64,000 bases of DNA from JABWCQ01 sp964587105 (GTDB lineage: Bacteria; Electryoneota; RPQS01), in NCBI GenBank assembly GCA_964587105.1, contig CAZPKG010000015.1:23891-87890 (forward strand), in the 5' to 3' direction. The notes beneath the pieces are model-generated. The model searched no databases. It was not told where the DNA came from and was given only the letters and a program-made list of their open reading frames with translations. The translations under genes and the position numbers were made by a program. Of this stretch, positions 61,337 to 64,000 are shown in pieces; position 1 is the first letter of the stretch; each line of letters starts with the position of its first letter.

Positions 61337-61996
61337 CTAAGCCGAGGCAACCTGTAGCCAATCTACAAAAAGGAAATAGAAACGGTCGAACAGCAATGCG
61401 ATACGGGTCATGACGGTATATCCATATCCTGCGCCGAATCCGATCATCAGCAGCGTCGTCCCGACTACCGCGATGTGTTTCAATCCGCCTTTATGTTCAA
61501 TTGAGAAGAAAAAGTAAAACAGAACTGCGATGAGACCAAGAGTGAAAAGCGGATTCTTCAAAATATCGAGAAAATTCATCACGCTTGGATCGCCCGAGAA
61601 TTTTGAAACTGCGGCAGGCTCGAACACGGGAATCAAACTCGCCTGCACTTGCAGCACCATATCACCCGACGCAAAACCAATCACTGCCAGTCCCGCATAC
61701 GTCCCGATAATCACCGACATCGGCCACCGCGAAATCCAGCCAATGTTATTCGAGAATCTTGTGAACAGGGCAAGACCCAACAGCAATGGAATAATCAACC
61801 AATAATCCGTTCCGGCAGTCAACGGATTCCAAAGGTTTGGAAGGAATACATTGTAGAATTCCGCGCATACGACATATCCCGCAGCAATCCCAACAAAAAA
61901 GTGCTCTGCGGCCTTATAGAGCGGATTGTCGTTATACAAGAAGCTCAGGACGGCAATCGTCGCAAGCCCGGCAACTGATAACCAGAAAAAGTCCAT
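61337..61996 (-). CDS. Uncharacterised polytopic membrane protein
   Basis: 219 residues with about seven hydrophobic helices (FFWLSVAGLATIAVLSFLY; FFVGIAAGYVVCAEFY; YWLIIPLLLGLALF; MSVIIGTYAGLAVIGFASG; FTLGLIAVLFYFFF; HIAVVGTTLLMIGFGAGYGY; a last one). Polar turns carry FTRFSNNIGWISRWPMS and NDNPLYKAAEHFFVG. I do not recognise a family with certainty. It is last in a four-gene minus-strand run of membrane proteins. No enzyme motif is seen. Confidence 0.75.
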   Translation of the reverse strand: MDFFWLSVAGLATIAVLSFLYNDNPLYKAAEHFFVGIAAGYVVCAEFYNVFLPNLWNPLTAGTDYWLIIPLLLGLALFTRFSNNIGWISRWPMSVIIGTYAGLAVIGFASGDMVLQVQASLIPVFEPAAVSKFSGDPSVMNFLDILKNPLFTLGLIAVLFYFFFSIEHKGGLKHIAVVGTTLLMIGFGAGYGYTVMTRIALLFDRFYFLFVDWLQVASA

Positions 61997-62005
61997 GATT
62001 GCTCC

Positions 62006-62845
62006 TTAACCTCGTGCCTTCTCGCGACGGAGGAAATAATAGACAATATTTCCAAACAATATGAATGCAATGATCACGAAATGTCCCATCGTTTGGCCGT
62101 CCATTGCCACCAACGCAAGTCCCGGTTTTCCGATCAACGCTTCATATTCCGCTGCGCCGGTGATTCCTGTCAACAACCCCTTCAATTGTCCGCTCTGATA
62201 ATAGGCCGAGTACTCCGGCACAGATACCGCCGATGCGCCGCTTAACATTGGGATTGCAAAGCGCGTCGTAACATATTGCACATATTCCTTGGTACCCGGA
62301 TAACCCGCTGACACGTTGATTAGCGCCTGAAATTGTTCGTAATTCTCGACGCCATTCATAATGGGTAGTTGATCTACAGGCGTTCCATAAAAATCAACCG
62401 GAAACGTTGCGCGAATTGATTTCCCCATCGCCACCATCACGGCCTCGCGACCTTCTTTAAGACCGAGGTAAACATAATCGGTCCCGTACTGTTTACCGTA
62501 CTTGTCGCGACAAACAAGATTTACGTTGCGTTCAATTAGCGCCGGCGCGGTGGACCATAGGGTGATGACGACAGGCTTGATTCCCCTGTCCATCAAATGC
62601 TGAAGCACTGAGATGCACATCGGGTCCAATTCGGCCTTCGATCCCGGATCATAGTCAAACGAACAAAGCACGCGCGAACCCGGAGGAAGCGCCTGAATGT
62701 AATCGTAGAACTCTTTCACGGGAGGAGTTGTCTTCGGAGCAAGTCCCAGCTTGAAAAATAGGGGAGCGGCCACGGCGAGAGCCATCGCTAAAAAGACCCA
62801 ACGGCGATCGAGTTTCTCAAGTTTTTGTAATGTACTTTGTGCCAT
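62006..62845 (-). CDS. Uncharacterised membrane-anchored protein, TM-soluble domain-TM
   Basis: 279 residues. One helix near the N-terminus (WVFLAMALAVAAPLFFKLGL), a soluble domain of about 210 residues, and a C-terminal helix (FVIIAFILFGNIVYYFL) ending in basic RREKARG. The soluble part alternates strands and helices (GSRVLCSFDYDPGSKAELDPMCISVLQHLMDRGIKPVVITLWST; YGTDYVYLGLKEGREAVMVAMG; AIPMLSGASAVSVPEYSAYY), suggesting a Rossmann-like alpha/beta fold outside the cytosol. No known catalytic motif. Nine bases from the next gene, so same operon. Function not known. Confidence 0.75.
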   Translation of the reverse strand: MAQSTLQKLEKLDRRWVFLAMALAVAAPLFFKLGLAPKTTPPVKEFYDYIQALPPGSRVLCSFDYDPGSKAELDPMCISVLQHLMDRGIKPVVITLWSTAPALIERNVNLVCRDKYGKQYGTDYVYLGLKEGREAVMVAMGKSIRATFPVDFYGTPVDQLPIMNGVENYEQFQALINVSAGYPGTKEYVQYVTTRFAIPMLSGASAVSVPEYSAYYQSGQLKGLLTGITGAAEYEALIGKPGLALVAMDGQTMGHFVIIAFILFGNIVYYFLRREKARG

Positions 62846-62853
62846 TCTTGTCC

Positions 62854-63477
62854 TTACTCTCGGCCTAAGTAGCTGCGCTCAATTCCCAAAATCACTTTTA
62901 GTCCAGTCGCGATTGCGCCCAATGCCGCGCCGATCAATATTCCGCGCTGGGCAACCGCGTTTGGCACGTTCATTACCCAATCCACAACATTTGGCAAGTC
63001 CTGCCAGATCATATGACTTATTGGAATGCGGCCCAACATCACAATCACCGCTGTCAATGCAAGCACGGAAGCCTGCCACGTGCGTACACGAAATGCGCGA
63101 AATGCAGCTGAGGCAATGAAGAACGCGAGCGATGCATACATCGTCGAAGCGAGCGGAATATAGGTATTGGTAAACAGTCTGTCATTCGTCCAAGTGCCCT
63201 CGCCAATTCCCAAAAACAAGCCCGGGAGCAGCATCATGAAAAATGCGATTACCAATACCAGCTTGTACAGCCAGCCCGGGCCTCGGCGGTAAACCAGCTC
63301 TCCGTTGATACGAAGAATATTCGCCGAACCCAACACATAAGAGAACGCTATCACGATAATCGCCCAATTCTGCAGCCGGTTGGCAATGTCATTTACAACC
63401 GGATGAGGAATAAAGAACTGAACGATCATGAACACGCCGAAAATCAGCGTTATTAGTATCGGTATTTCTCGTTTCAT
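62854..63477 (-). CDS. Uncharacterised polytopic membrane protein
   Basis: 207 residues with about six hydrophobic segments (ILITLIFGVFMIVQFFIP; NWAIIVIAFSYVLGSANIL; LYKLVLVIAFFMMLLPGLFLGIG; STMYASLAFFIASAAFRAF; ASVLALTAVIVMLGRI; GILIGAALGAIATGLKVILG). Between helices 2 and 3 is RINGELVYRRGPGWLY, and between 3 and 4 EGTWTNDRLFTNTYIP. No family recognised with confidence. It lies 8 bases upstream of the preceding entry in transcription order. Confidence 0.75.
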   Translation of the reverse strand: MKREIPILITLIFGVFMIVQFFIPHPVVNDIANRLQNWAIIVIAFSYVLGSANILRINGELVYRRGPGWLYKLVLVIAFFMMLLPGLFLGIGEGTWTNDRLFTNTYIPLASTMYASLAFFIASAAFRAFRVRTWQASVLALTAVIVMLGRIPISHMIWQDLPNVVDWVMNVPNAVAQRGILIGAALGAIATGLKVILGIERSYLGRE

Positions 63478-63493
63478 ATTTACGGCGTTTCAG

Positions 63494-64000
63494 CTAAATG
63501 ACTTGGAACCAGGAGCGCATGAACTGCACGCCGAATAATTCGAGTACCATCGATGCCAACATACACACAATGATGAAGGCCTTCATATAATCCGTGGCCT
63601 TCAACGTGCCCATCATTTCAACGTCACGTGTCACCAGAGCGCTTGTAGCAAAATACTCTTCGCCGATCAGCGTGTAGTCACACGCAACCACAAAGAACGG
63701 CAACTGGTGCGTGTTTGCTGTTCCGGCGATCTGAATTGCGCCCGAAGTGAAACCCACTTCCGACAGAATCAAAGACTCGGCAAAAAAGGCGCCAAGGTAG
63801 AAATGCGCCGCAGTCTTCTCGCGCAGCATGATGCCCGTTACCCCGCTCGTGAACGCAAATTGCTCATCAGACATATAACGAATATTATCTCGCATGTAAG
63901 CATCAGGCCGGCCGGCATTCAAAAATCCTTGCTTAACCGCTTCTTCAGCCACAGTCACCATAAACGCACGGTTAAGCGGCACGATAATCGGAATATCGTA
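63494..64000 (-). CDS. DUF6754-like membrane protein, N-terminal part outside the window
   Basis: The frame stays open to the window edge (…YDIPIIVPLNRAFMVTVAEEAV), so the GTG at 63982 is internal and only the last 168 residues are seen. The visible section, DNIRYMSDEQFAFTSGVTGIMLREKTAAHFYLGAFFAESLILSEVG followed by GAIQIAGTANTHQLPFFVVACDYTLIGEEYFATSAL, resembles what I recall of DUF6754 proteins (QIAGT...LIGEE.FA). One hydrophobic helix follows (AFIIVCMLASMVLELFGV). It is the first visible gene of the minus-strand membrane operon. Function unknown. Confidence 0.7.
   Translation of the reverse strand, partial: YDIPIIVPLNRAFMVTVAEEAVKQGFLNAGRPDAYMRDNIRYMSDEQFAFTSGVTGIMLREKTAAHFYLGAFFAESLILSEVGFTSGAIQIAGTANTHQLPFFVVACDYTLIGEEYFATSALVTRDVEMMGTLKATDYMKAFIIVCMLASMVLELFGVQFMRSWFQVI

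Noticed and set aside
1..64000. Mobile elements, prophage or genomic island
   Set aside because: No transposase, integrase, terminal repeats or abrupt change of gene density or style was seen; the content is housekeeping and envelope genes throughout.

Overview
The window reads as one continuous stretch of chromosome from a Gram-negative bacterium of the FCB type (the wider Bacteroidota / Chlorobiota / Calditrichota / Zixibacteria assemblage). I cannot place it more precisely from sequence alone. Evidence for this is lipid A synthesis (LpxK, a LAB_N protein), several outer-membrane beta-barrels including PorV-like and DUF4835 (PorD-like) proteins, a full MoxR/Bat operon, a DUF2723 glycosyltransferase with TPRs, and many small lipoproteins. 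Genes are tightly packed and commonly overlap by 1-4 bases (ATGA, TAATG, GTGA). No stretch of 300 bases lacks a gene. I see no insertion sequence, prophage, CRISPR array or rRNA; one tRNA (Asn) is present.

Layout. 1-3300: ribBA (5' end cut off), a beta-propeller lipoprotein, dtd and an SOS-type lexA with its own promoter, operator and terminator. 3351-6680: divergent DUF4835 and PorV-like genes and an outer-membrane barrel. 6688-16473: a glycosyltransferase, amidase, murI, rho, a LAB_N protein, an envelope lipoprotein and barrel, glyA, nrdR and lpxK. 16599-22411: a nuoJKLMN block with its own promoter and a strong terminator, but no nuoA-I. 22431-28194 (minus strand): glgB, a BtuF-like protein without a signal peptide, a POT peptide transporter and an AlaA-like aminotransferase. 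28371-29539: tRNA-Asn, a short basic-protein gene, a HIT protein and a TPR lipoprotein. 29631-37688: moxR, DUF58, BatD/DUF4381-like, batA, batB, batC, batD, batE, followed by a SPOR lipoprotein. 38369-45249: glycosyltransferases, the DUF2723 protein, an outer-membrane protein and purE. 45289-55246: accA, a thioesterase, an SDR, a large helicase-exonuclease fusion, biotin carboxylase, a biotin carrier, methylmalonyl-CoA mutase large subunit and biotin ligase. 55243-61264: coaX, a second amidase, greA, a double-PspC protein, lepA and lepB. 61337-64000 (minus strand): four consecutive uncharacterised membrane-protein genes, the first of which runs off the window end.

Functional themes. Envelope building and surface display: lipid A, peptidoglycan amidases, barrels, GT2 enzymes, DUF2723, signal peptidase. 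Respiration: proton-pumping arm of complex I. Propionyl-CoA / methylmalonyl-CoA metabolism with its own biotin ligase. DNA damage response: lexA and an MrfA-like helicase. Peptide use: POT transporter with an aminotransferase.

Eight promoter-like sites found by eye share a TTGAxx-17-TA(T/G)xxT layout, six of them with a TATATT or TATACT -10 box. They give a usable sigma-70-type consensus for this genome. The least explained parts are the membrane cluster at 61337-64000, the helicase-exonuclease fusion, a small basic protein with its own promoter at 28591-28689, and a promoter with an internal dyad at 3319-3347 that faces the 3' end of the DUF4835 gene.
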